A DNA stretch of 64,000 nucleotides from NCBI RefSeq assembly GCF_040183065.1, contig NC_091127.1:111680834-111744833 (forward strand). The letters run 5' to 3'. This document shows, piece by piece, positions 24,213 through 35,500 of this stretch (position 1 is the first letter of the stretch; the number at the start of each line of letters is the position of its first letter). Position numbers and translations under genes: made by a program. The DNA comes from Periplaneta americana (taxonomy: Eukaryota; Arthropoda; Insecta; Blattodea; Blattidae). The notes below the pieces were generated by a model, which was not told where the DNA came from, did not search any database, and worked only from the letters and a program-made list of their open reading frames with translations.

Positions 24213-24702
24213 ATAATGTATCGAATTTATTTAATATCTATATACATTATATAGGCTTATGGTTGTACTTCTCTTGGAGATTTGTCTTTCCATTTTCAGT
24301 GCTATCAAATTGTTACATAATTTAATTTTTTTCGGGATCAGAGTCCATGCAATATCTCATCTCTCATTATAAAGGGACTCTAGAGCCTAGACATTACAGA
24401 TAGTATGGAATTTATTATTTCATCAATCTAATTTATTTCTATTTGAGCACATATGTGTATCTAGATTTGCTAATTGTATGATAATTTATGTCAATCAATC
24501 AGAAAGAATACCTATGTTCATTGTCTCAATTCTTACATTCAATTATTATCGAGAGTCTAGTAATATACACATAATTTGCCGTCTATTGGTGTAAGTGACA
24601 AACAGACAAATTTGATTCATGCAAACAGCTAAAGATAAAGTTTTTCATAGATGGTGCAAAGTTATCCCTGCAGATGTCAAGTATCCCCGTTTTACGGTAC
24701 TA

Positions 24703-27457
24703 CTTAAGGCACATTAATTACTGGTACCATAAATTAGAATATGAGTAGAGTGGAGTAGTTTATTGTCACATTTCATTTACGAAAAGTTTACACTATCAAA
24801 TAATATGAAATGATATTCTCGTGTACGTAAGTACCAGTATGATTGATTTTTGCTACTCTACATTTAATTTATTCAAGACATCGTGGCTATTTAAGGCAAA
24901 ACATCATTAAAGTTTTGTAATACAGTTTTATTTTAAAATAAGCGTGAAAACCGAATACTTTATTTCATTTAATGAGTCATACCATGTTGTTTAAATATTT
25001 GAAAAGAATAATTGAAAAAGTAGCAGTACCCATTATAATTTTTTTTAATTATAATAAACAGTATTTTAGATTAAGAACTCCCTGAGTACAAAATTGATCA
25101 TTATTTTCATTTTCTCGAAGCTAACTAAACATTTACACACTTATAGGGTCTAAGAATTATTAATATATCCATGTATCTTTTCGACTAAATTGTATGGTGG
25201 GATATGTGGGGTACTGTACACACTCATAATACTAAAATATGCTTTTAAAATAAATAGCCTATTTTAAAAGGCAGCTATTATGCGATGACTAGGACGCGAA
25301 AGCATAATAACACTTTACACATGAGTTTGGTACCTTTACCTTGAATCTAGTTGGCGAGACTTGAAAGTCTGAAAAATTTGAATTTTAAAAGCATAAAAGA
25401 GCATAACCTCAAAAATAGAGCATCTTTTTTTTTTTTTTTTTTTTTTCAATGGCGAATATTAAAGCACTGTTTCTGTCAGTAATGCACATTTTTATCTGCC
25501 TAATTAGAGGAAAAATTGATTCTACAGAAGCATATAGCAAGGATAAAGCATAAAATAAGAAAACATGAATTTCACGAAAGTGATCAGTAGGATGAATTTT
25601 CACCAAAAACTTTTGGTATAAAACTATCCATTAGTACCTACTTTCAGATGTGGTGGCATATGACAAACTTTGAAGAAAATGTCAAGCAAAGATAAAAGCA
25701 TTCAATCCTGCAGATATTCCACTTCATATTTTTCGAAATAGACATTTGAATGAATGGATAGCAACATCTACACTTATTACATCAGTTTCTAGGAAATATT
25801 TTCTCATGTGTGCTGAAGAAAATTTAAATTTAATTAAATCAAAATACAAAAGAATATGACGTATTTGTAGTAATTGATTAAACATAGACTTTAGAATGTC
25901 CACTGGGCAATTTTAATTAAAAACATCGTCTTTGGAAAATACAAATAATTGAACATAGCAATGCAAATATGAGTAGACTTGATCTAGTGACTCATATTGG
26001 AATTCATAGAAGTCAATTTGTAGTTTTATCTTTTTAATAATGCACCATACATGCATGCTGCAGGCATACGGTTAATTGGTGTTTTGCATAGACTTCTATA
26101 TTCTAATTGTTGGAACCATGTATTTGCATCTTTGTGTGGAAGAGGTTAGAAATGGTTTGAAACTCGCTGATCAGTCCATTGCAACCATCAATACTGCTTT
26201 GACAAAAACTCCTGCCATGAGATTTTTATTTTTTATTATTATTTTTTTTCTCTGTGTTCGATACATGTTTTCTCAAATCCTCAGTAAATAATTAAACAAA
26301 AACGAGTGCTTTGAACTATGTATGTGTGCGCAAGGTAATTAGATTTCAGAACTGGCTATTTTTCATGTTCATTTTTCTCTCTCCTCGTCCATTCAAATGG
26401 ATTTTCTGACCATCTTGCTACCACTGAGATTGGATCTTGTAGGCGCCCTTGCAATTGTAGTGCTGATCTTCTAATCTGCACCCAGAGTAAAGCTTGTAAG
26501 CTATTCTTATTTATAGGGATGATATTTTTGCTTTGGGAAGATAGCAACACCTGATCACAAATGCAGCAGAAACTGTTAAAGTGTGTTTATATCTCCAAAA
26601 GAGGATAAGGATCTTAATGTATAACAGGCAGAGCTTAAATTAAAGGTAATATATTCTATGTGTGTTTTCCAGTTTGAGTTTTTATCCAACTCTAAACCAA
26701 GAAACTTTGTGTTAGTAGATTCTTTGAGATCAGTTCCGTGTAATTTAATGCTGTAGGAAAACTGACCACTATTATGTGTATTAAATGTGAGTACACAGTC
26801 ACATATCAGTCAAAATTTGATAGTGTACACTTTTCCTTTAATAATACATGCAAGGACTACATTATATACTTTATCTTTTGATTCATTTTTTAATATATAA
26901 GTTTTCCAGATTGTAGAAGTTTAAATATTTAGACTTGTCAGTGCTTTTCTCAGGTACAGCAGAATACAGAGCATTCACCTGGAAACAGATTTTGCTTAGG
27001 TAAATGTCGTCAGTCTTTACTGTTTTAGATCAAAAGCGACTGCTGGAAATAGTGTGAACTATTCCCCTGGATCAAGTGTGGGAAAGTTTAGTGTTACATA
27101 GCATAGATGATACAAGCTGAAGGAACGTCAGGTTAGAGCATTACTATTAAACTGACTTCCCTTTAGTGCAGTTCGGTTTAATTGATGGCAATGCAATACA
27201 AATTAGAATAACAAATCTTCATTTATGATATGTATATTAGAAAGAAATCGTATAAAAATATTGTGCTATATTTCCAGCAGTCCACAATACCAGCCAGTAA
27301 ATTACATTGTAATGTAATATTAATAAGTCGCGAGATTTTATTGCCAGAAGCTGATGTGCTGAATCAATGCTGAGCTGTTGCCCATGCTACTTTTGGAATG
27401 GTGCCATACTAAGTGAAAACTGTTTACAGATGTATACCCATTAGAAAAACTAATGAT
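24703..27457. other. AT-rich region without recognised genes
   Basis: Includes a T22 run at 25425-25446. Weak open stretches (for example CIFVWKRLEMV near 26115) were not assignable. Probably old transposon debris. Confidence 0.4.
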
Positions 27458-29371
27458 TAGGGAACGGATTTTTATGTGCTGGAAAAACTTGAAAGCATTT
27501 ACTTTCTTATGTAGTAAAAGAAAATGGAAAATATGTACAAAAATTGTAAAATTTTTTTTTTCAATATCACACAATTTTAAGTACCGGTATGTATTATAAA
27601 AATCACTTATCAATCAAGTTGAGACAGTGGTGGGTTCAATAGCTCACTATTGCAAACAGTGAAGAATTTTTCCAAGTTTTCCATCACAAACCGATGTCAG
27701 TTATCTCGGAACAATGCATGATGCCAGAAAAAGGTGAGAGATTAATTGAATAAGTGAGCCATCGTTCCATGATTCGATGCTGATATTTCTCTACATGCTA
27801 ATAGAAAACACCGCTTGGAAACTATTTCATTATATTCTATCACACCTGCCACAATGTTCCGACTTTTCTACCGCTATAGTCTGGAGATTCGTCCATGCTT
27901 ACCCATATATATTTTTTTTATTTTCACATTCTGCTCTGATCTTTCCTAGCATTTCTTCATAACACGCAGAGACATAGATTTTTCTTAATGTTGATTTTTC
28001 TGATGTTTCAAAATTTGTGTATTTTGTAAGAAACTTTCTAAGTTCTGGACTTTTCAATTATGTAAAGGAATATCAGATAAAAAAAGGCTTTACATAAATC
28101 TGCGTAATATCCAGAAATGGAATATGTGAAGAGCAAGTTGCTTCACCTAAAAGAACTTGTCTAGAGATTGCACGTGAAGCAGGCATTTTATGTTTATTAT
28201 CTGCTAAATACTGCAAGACTTACAGAAAGATCACTGATCTGCATTTACAGATTTCCCACATTTTTGACAGAATATAATTTTTACGTCACTTGTAAAAATT
28301 ACACTAAATTCAACAACATATTGCTGCAAATGGAAATGAATGAATATTGACTTCACTTTCGGCATTACATCACCAATCACTTCACTTATGTACCGGTACC
28401 AGTATCGGTACTGCATAAATGGTTGAATGAATCAAGTCAATGCCTCCAATGGAGAATACTCGAGTCGAATGCATTTCGTCAGCCATCATTTCATAGATAA
28501 GGGATTCCCCTTTGTGAGTGGAAGACATCACGTGTAGTGAAGGTTACAATGCAATACATTTAAGAAAAAAATTAATTCACATTGTGTTTTCATTAATATG
28601 TACTATGTATCAGTACGAGTTTTTGGATTGAATTAAAAAATTAGAACAAAAAATAATTTATGTATTTATAGCTAAATTATTTAAAATATATATTTACATA
28701 ATGACACTCGAATAAATAATGAAAATGCCTATTATTATTCGGTTGAGAAGCTTTTGCCATCCAGTCTGCTTTCAAAAAAACCTGAAAGTTAGAATTTATA
28801 AAACAGCTATATTATCGGGTATTCTGTATGGTTATTAAACTTGGACTCTCACTTTGAGAGAGGAACAGAGGTTAAGGATGTTTGAGAATAAGGTCTTAGG
28901 AAAATATTTGGGGCTAAGAGGGATGAAGTTACAGGAGAATTGTATTCTTCACCTGACATAATTAGGAATGTTAAATCCAGACATTTGAGGTGGGCAGGGC
29001 ATGTAGCACGTATGGGCGAATCCAGAAATACATATAAGAGTGTTAATTGGGAGGCCGGAGGGAAAAAGACCTTTAGGGAGGCGAAACGTATATGGGAGGA
29101 TACTATTAAAATGGATTTGAGGGAGGTGGGATATGATGGTAGAAACTGGATTAATCTTGCTCTGGATAGGGACTGATGGCAACTTATGTGAGGGTGGCAA
29201 TGAACCTCCGGGTTCTTTAAAAGCCATTTGTAAGTACTTACATAAAAATATTACAAAAATATGTATTTTTGTGTGAAATAAAATTTCATATACAAATGAT
29301 CGTTGCCTTAGTTACAGTTAGTTAGTTAGTTATAAGGAAAATGAAATATTTACATGAAAATCCGTTCCCTA
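27458..29371. mobile_element. hAT-like element with nested RTE-like LINE
   Basis: Ends TAGGGAACGGATTTTTATG and, inverted on the right, TAGGGAACGGATTTTCATG. The flanking 8-mers ctaatgat (27450-27457) and ctaataac (29372-29379) match at 6 of 8 positions. The same terminal sequence occurs once more at 61944-61967. No intact transposase is left. Confidence 0.6.
28698..29240 (+). mobile_element. RTE-like LINE 3' fragment, copy 3
   Basis: Collinear with 20680-21250 but with several indels; the TELHA part before YSSPDII is lost. Readable pieces include YSSPDIIRNVKSRHLRWAGH and VARMGESRNTYKSVN, and IKMDLREVGYDGRNWINLA. It ends in ttctttaaaagccatttgtaag like the other copies. It is more decayed than copies 1 and 2. 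Confidence 0.75.
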
Positions 29372-29960
29372 CTAATAACTTTCGTTTCCAGTGATGTAGG
29401 GCAACATTGTATTGTCATATCCAATAACATCACTGTTTCATGATGTGAAATTAAGAATAGCACTCATGGTTAAAAACAAATTCTCTACCATTTTTGTAAA
29501 TGTAATACTGATAATGGACTGCACTGCCATGATCATATTAAACGAAGTTTTTTATAGAGCACAAAACCAATTATATCTTTACCTTTCCATGCTTGTACAA
29601 TTTATGTATTTATAGCTAAAAGCCTTCCATCTTCCCCTCCCCCCCATTTATTAATTGCCTGATCCCAAACCTTTGAATTGAATCCTGTAATTCGTATTTT
29701 GTCAATTTTCTAAATCACCAGTTTACTGGCATGCTTAAATAATTCTTATATTTCAGTCTTAAAGTCCAAACTGAAATGGTTCATTTATTTGCCTACCGGC
29801 TCCCCTACATTACCAGAAATTACTATATTCATTCTCCACTAAACTTCAGATCATTATGCGAAAATCTGTGGTCTCTACTATCCCTCTCCACCACTGACCA
29901 TGACTCTACTCACACACAAGTAAACAAACCCATGCCTATAGTAAAGTAACAGCAAACCTG

Positions 29961-30330
29961 CAAATCAAGCTTTCAGGTATAACTCCCTGTAAAGTTGATT
30001 TGAATAATTTCGAGGGAAAAATTGTTCTGGGGGCAGGCATTGTACGTTTAACCAAAGGTCCCACGTTCGATGCCCAGCCCCGGAACAATTTTTCCCTCGA
30101 AATTATTCAAATCAACTTTACAGGGAGTTACACCTGAAAGCTTGATTTCCATAATACAGATTCACTGTTCACTAACAGAAAACCACAATTTAAGTCACAC
30201 AGAGTGCACTCAATGTTGGTTGCTTGATGGTTGTCAGCCCACTTTGAGGTTTGTGGATATAGAGGGAAAAGTTGGATCGGTGTCTGGTAGAGTTCCCGGG
30301 TAGCTCAGTTGGTAGAGCGTTGGTACGTTT
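29961..30330 (+). mobile_element. tRNA-bearing composite repeat with 13-bp target duplication
   Basis: aacagcaaacctg occurs at 29948-29960 and again at 30331-30343, so the block between entered as one unit. Inside: an arm (29962-30027), a 3' tRNA-like half with gtttaaccaaaggtccc and ttcgatgccc, the same arm inverted (30082-30148), a body of about 150 bp, then gttcccgggtagctcagttg and the 5' half of the same tRNA shape, stopping in the anticodon loop. The unit is repeated more completely at 44225-44566. Confidence 0.7.
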
Positions 30331-30343
30331 AACAGCAAACCTG

Positions 30344-31250
30344 TTTCATCAGGCAACAAGTTTTGCTGCCTGGTAATAACTCATAAATTTCAAGATACTT
30401 GTAATTAAAATTTATTCTAATTATACCACGGATCTGAGAGTAGAAACGTTTAATTGAGACTTTTCAGAGATCCAGAATTGTTCATCATGGAAATTAACTT
30501 TAACTTTTGATAGCTCAAAAGGAATATATTTTGATCGTTCATTTTTGTGAAGATAGTAATCCACCCAATGCTCAGAAGCTGGGACATTGTTGGTGTTCTA
30601 ATCATGTAGCTGCACTACAATAACTTCTTTGATACACTGTCATTGGTCAAAGAGAACTGTTTTTGCTTTCGAATCTGATGTAACATGTTTAGAGACATCT
30701 GAAGGCAAAGTTGTTGTCAGAATCTCCTGTATTTTAGACCAAGATGGATGGGAATGGAGAAGAAACCATTCACAATGCTCACTACCACTATAGCTGTTTT
30801 TAACTTCTCAAGATACTGTACCGTAAAAGCAGGTGACATATGATTTTTTTTGTTGTTTTTTTTTTTTTTTGTTATTAGTGATGAAAAATTAAATATAATA
30901 TCCTTAGCATAGGCTATGATAATGAAGTTAACATAAATATCGTCGTCGTTCAATTTCAACAATGCTGGTTTGAAGCAATAATAATCTGATCGGTGTCAGC
31001 TTCATATTATGGGTGGTTCCAATTACTCATTTATTTTCCACTGAAAGTTGTTTTAAGCTTCTAATGTGGGTGAATGCGATCACAATTTTAAGTTTTTAAA
31101 AAAAGATTTTGATAATTCAAGTACAAAGTTATTTTAAAAATTTGAATTGCACACTAAAAAAAAAAAAAAAAAGCCTAGTTCTTTTTATATAGCCTAATAC
31201 AAAATGTTTCAGCACAATTACAAAACTAAAGACATTATTAGATATAGTAA
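30344..31250. other. Spacer, possibly old transposon sequence
   Basis: Minus strand near 30780-30690 reads HCEWFLLHSHPSWSKIQEIL, which looks like decayed coding sequence but was not recognised. A T17-type run sits at 30848-30871. Confidence 0.35.
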
Positions 31251-31259
31251 ATAAAATTA

Positions 31260-32090
31260 CAAAAAAATAACTATTTTACCGAGCAACGATTAGCACTTTG
31301 TAGGGTTTCATATTCTACCTATTCTATGGATTCGGAACACCTCAAAATCTGTGCTTCATTGGCTGACCATGATAATATTTTTGAAAAATATTGGAGTGCA
31401 AAAGGTCAAATGACTTTACTGTCAAACGCCTGGCATTAGAAAACAACAACATATTCTACCTTGCGAACTATATCACTTTCCTCCACTTCCGCAATGTCTT
31501 CTATCTCCGGGAAAATGAAGAGTGTGTATAAACCTCAGTTTCCTTTTTCCTTAGAAAATTAACTTCATGCAAATCCCTAACAACTTCTGTCTCCATTCTG
31601 ACAACAAAATATCTATTCCTTTTCTTCATTGGAAATCTTACTATAACAAATTCTCCTTCTGATAGTTTTCACTTTCCTCCATTTCTTCTTCACTTTCCTC
31701 GTTTTCTTTCCTTGCTACTTCATCATCACTATAATATTCAGAATCATCACCTCTTGCTGTTCTTCATTTCCTGTGGCCCCTACTATTGTAGACTACTGTT
31801 CAAAATCTACCACGACCATTCCCTTACTCGGCATCAAATTCAAACGAGTCTTACAAGTTGTTTTTGATGTTTCTGTATTCTTAGTTGCTTCCTCAATACG
31901 AGACTTTTTTAAGTGATCTACAAAAGCTTTTGTCCAAGACTTCTCATGTTCCTGTAAATCATCACTATCGTCAGCTGCAATCTGACAGAGAACTTTTTCT
32001 GAACAAAAAGAGAAAATCCCCGCTTTTTAATATATTTTCGACAACCATTGCAGGTTCTGTGAAAAAATTAATGATGATGATGATGATGAT
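31260..32090 (-). pseudogene. pogo/Tigger-type transposase C-terminal remnant
   Basis: Minus strand reads DDSDDLQEHEKSWTKAFVDH and RLNLMPSKGMVVVD near 31980-31800, then, after decayed sequence, FPEIEDIAEVEESDIVRKVE near 31515-31455. The 'F-P-x-(V/I)-E-D-I-A' close is seen in insect Tigger-like transposases. A 129-bp LINE tail (31321-31449) splits the last codons. The N-terminal and catalytic parts are absent. Confidence 0.4.
31321..31449 (+). mobile_element. I-like LINE, 3' end only (129 bp)
   Basis: Matches the last ~125 bp of the LINE at 46263-48759 (ggattcggaacacctcaaaa, gcctggcattag, then CAA repeats). catattctacct at 31309-31320 and 31450-31461 is the target duplication. Extreme 5' truncation. 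Confidence 0.85.
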
Positions 32091-32093
32091 GAT
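32074..32093. repeat. (GAT)n microsatellite
   Basis: About seven GAT units in a row. Confidence 0.8.
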
Positions 32094-32404
32094 AATTGAT
32101 ATTCCATTGTATTACCTTCCTAAATGTCAAATGCACAAAATACTTGGACATTGACCTTTCTCTGTGTAAAATATGAAATAACAGTTTTCTCTATGCAATT
32201 TATTTATATAAGTGTACGAGTATGTAAGGAACATGATGATTTACCAACACATAAATCATACAATAACAACTGAATGCTTATTTATATAAGTGTATGTAAG
32301 GAACATGATAGGAAGGATTTAATTACAGACACTTAAATCATGCGATAACAATTGAATGCTATTATTTTTAACTGCAGTTATTTAATGAAAATTCATAATT
32401 CTAT

Positions 32405-32410
32405 TTTATT
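32405..32410 (-). promoter_or_regulatory. Candidate poly(A) signal of mRpL19
   Basis: TTTATT on the plus strand is AATAAA on the minus strand, 20 bp after the mRpL19 stop codon. Confidence 0.5.
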
Positions 32411-32429
32411 TACGATCAACAAATACAAG

Positions 32430-32559
32430 CTATCCTGTTTTTTTTGGCTTCACAAATGTTCTTTTCCTCTTCATCTTTCTCGTTTTCACCTCTAACTGAT
32501 GAAGCTGGGAGTAAACATCTGAAAATATCTCTATCTGTTCTTCTTCTGGTATCGATTCC
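32430..32559 (-). CDS. mRpL19: mRpL19 exon 6 (terminal)
   Basis: Acceptor ttttctag before 32559. One nt completes the Arg of KEYR, then [19 protein letters not shown] and a basic tail [18 protein letters not shown] at 32432-32430. Phase fits exon 5 exactly. Confidence 0.88.
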
Positions 32560-35500
32560 CTAGAAAAGAATATTATGGAATCAGCTTTGCAGGTCAATTT
32601 GTGCTATGTAGTTACAAATGAAATATAATAAAATAACTTCTTAAAGTGATAGAAATAACAAGTATTATCCATTTAAAACAGTTAATATACATATGCTGAT
32701 TCAAAATATTGTATAATCCAGAATATCACCTGCCCTCTGGAACAATGTATGTATGAGACTATGATATGAAAGGCTTGAATAAGATGCACATCCAATTTTT
32801 AGAAGCAATATTTTTGTAAAGAAGTGCAGGTGATATTTCGATTATATAGTAATTGTCACAAACTAATACAGGTGATCATGAGTCAATGGGAGTATGTTAT
32901 AATATAGTAATGGTTTAAATTGCGGCCTTGAGCTGGTAGTAATAATTATAAGGTGTTTCTTCAAATAGGCATCCTCCCCTTCTTTAGGGAATGTAATGCC
33001 ATAACAATTGTCAATTATGCAACAGCTACAAACGACATGAACTTGGTAGGAAATCAAATGTTGTAATTAGGGAATGGATTTCTATTTTATAGACATTATG
33101 GTTCTGATAAGCCAGATAATAAACTTTATGCAAATAATATTTCCGTCTGTGGCTTATCTACTTCAAAGTATTTCATTTTAATTTTTTTTTTTTTGTTGAC
33201 AAACATTTTCGCTCTACTTTGAGCATCTTCAGGTCTTAAAATTAGAACATGAAATAAGTTAACAATTTAAATACATACATAACACGAAAGTAATTGCTTA
33301 TATATTAGGCATAATTTATATGACATACTGTTCAAGTTTGGAAAAAGAAGTCAAGGATACAATAAGAAATAATTTATGTCAAAAATATTAATCTAAAAAT
33401 ATACAAGTTACAATCAAGATTAAAATGTCTTAAAGAAGTGTTTACTTGCTAATATGCATCCTTCATAACTAGTCTTAAGACTTATTTCAGTGGAAATAAT
33501 AATATAAGTACATTTACATTGTTTTTGCCAATTTTAGAGATTTTGTACATTTTCATATATGTGTTAAAATCAAATTCTAAAATGTTGAATCTTTTTTTAA
33601 AAAGATTACAAAGTGACTATATTATTGCTGAACATGTACAATTTGACGTGAGAGACGGTTGCCACAGTTCTGTTGACTATTCTGTGTATTTAAATTGTTA
33701 ACTTGTTTCGTGTTCTAATTTTAAGACCTGAAGATGTTCAAGTAGAGAGAAAACGTTTGTCAATAAAAACAAATCAAAATAAAATATTTTGAAGTAAATA
33801 AACCACAGACGGAAATATTATTTACATAGAGTTTTTAATAGATTTCTAGTTTTATAACTATTTTGTTTGCTACGTCCTAGACATACCTTATTAAGATATC
33901 TCTACATTTTACGTACACGGGATCCCCCAATTAAAATTCTATAGGACCTAAAATGCTAAAATAACCATAAAGTCCTATAAATCCTAAAATCTATGTTTGT
34001 GTCCATAAAGTGCGTTTTTAGTCTTATCAGACTAGCCATAGTAACTATACTCTATAATGTGCAAATCACCCACAATTAGCTCACGACTTCTTCTCTCTCA
34101 GATTAACACAATCTCTCAAATTTGTGTTAGATGTTATGTTTTTGTTCCATGGCAATTTAACAACAACAACAATAATAATAATAATAATAATAAACATCCT
34201 GTACCAAAGTCTCATCTCTCGTAGATTGGCAGGTATGATGTTACATGCACTTTCCAATTGCCAAAAATGACATAAGATGTTTAGTTCAGTATTTTGCCAT
34301 GGGTGTATGCTTGGTCGCACTATATAACATGGAATGACACGAATCGATAGAGGTACTGCTAGGAAGGTAAAAGATACAAGAATAGAAGAAAGGTCTGGCA
34401 CACCTGTACTCCTTCATAAGATCATATTTATTCCATGGCGTGGCTACTGCTGCAGCTCTCTTGAGTCGCCATTTTGAGACGTATGACTCAATATTATCTA
34501 CTCCTTGTAGATCTTGTCTCTCCCAACGTTCTAACCATGGTCGAGGCTTCATCTTCACCTGAAATAAGAAAATCCATCCTTTTTATTACAGTTTGTGGGA
34601 CATTAAATTGCACATTAAAAGTACTCAGGGGAAGGTCAATACAGGAGTCTGGTTTAGCAGCAGAGGTTGAAGCTCTCTTCTTGGTCAAAGCATTGGACTG
34701 CCTATTTAGGACTGCATTGTGTCCAAGAATTCATGTCTCAATGAGACTACTACCAAAAAAAAAGGAAGAAAAAGAAACTATAATTAACTCATTGGCTGTC
34801 CAATCTAGAGATGGTGTAATGAAAGAAACAAACCAAAGAAATAACTAGTTTTCTTGTGGACTCCAGAACCACTAACCTTGATAGGGTTGACTGGCACGGG
34901 AGCACCTTCAGGAAGAAACTCAGGCTCCATGTCCAGGGGAAAGGTGCTGTACTCTGGCAGAGCATCACGTAAATACATGAGCTCATTATCTAGTCTCTTC
35001 TCCAGCCGCAGCACTTCAATCTTCTGGATAACTGGACTGTACATTTCGTAGAACATCTCCATTCCTGAGCAACATCAACTTAGTGAGTACAAATATGTGC
35101 ATTATGCCATAACAAACTTTTGTGAGCATAGTTTTTGAAATTTTAAACTTTATATAGTACTGTAAAAAAGAAAGTTTACAACTCCGTGAAAGTGATAAAA
35201 TACAATTTTAAACTAAAAACTCATACCTAGTGCTATTGCCCCAAATCCTTCAATGATATTGAGCTCTATGTTTCTAATATTACACTCAGTACCAATTTTA
35301 AGTGTGCACCACTATATAACGTTTCAAGTATTGGTTACAGTGCCATGAAGACAAACCTATACACCCGACCATTTTGCTCTGCTATTACATAAAGTTTGTA
35401 ATGCTCAAATATACTAGGGTTGATTCATAAGTCATGGGAACTATTTTTTTCTGTCGAAAATGCTCCAACACAGAAAATTTAATATATACATTTGAAAGTG

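Larger units (their letters stand above)
17650..24702 (-). mobile_element. pogo/Tigger element expanded by nested insertions
   Basis: Left end reads TA then CTGTACTATAAAATGG...TAACTTTGCACCAT. The right end, read inverted, has GTACCGTAAAACGG...TAACTTTGCACCAT. They match mostly up to transitions. The transposase at 18000-20186 lies between, in minus orientation. Subtracting the insertions at 18215-18677, 20556-21259, 21284-23515 and 23521-24212 leaves close to 3 kb, a normal Tigger size. The single-element reading is an inference from the two ends; the parts inside are called separately. Confidence 0.5.

Noticed and set aside
33226-33260. Calling a functional hammerhead ribozyme in the foldback arms
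   Set aside because: Core phrases are present but stem I cannot be formed from the flanks and stem III mispairs; only noted as similarity.
34474-34848. 124-codon plus-strand frame
   Set aside because: Antisense to mRpL19 exon 5 and intron 4; no recognisable domain.
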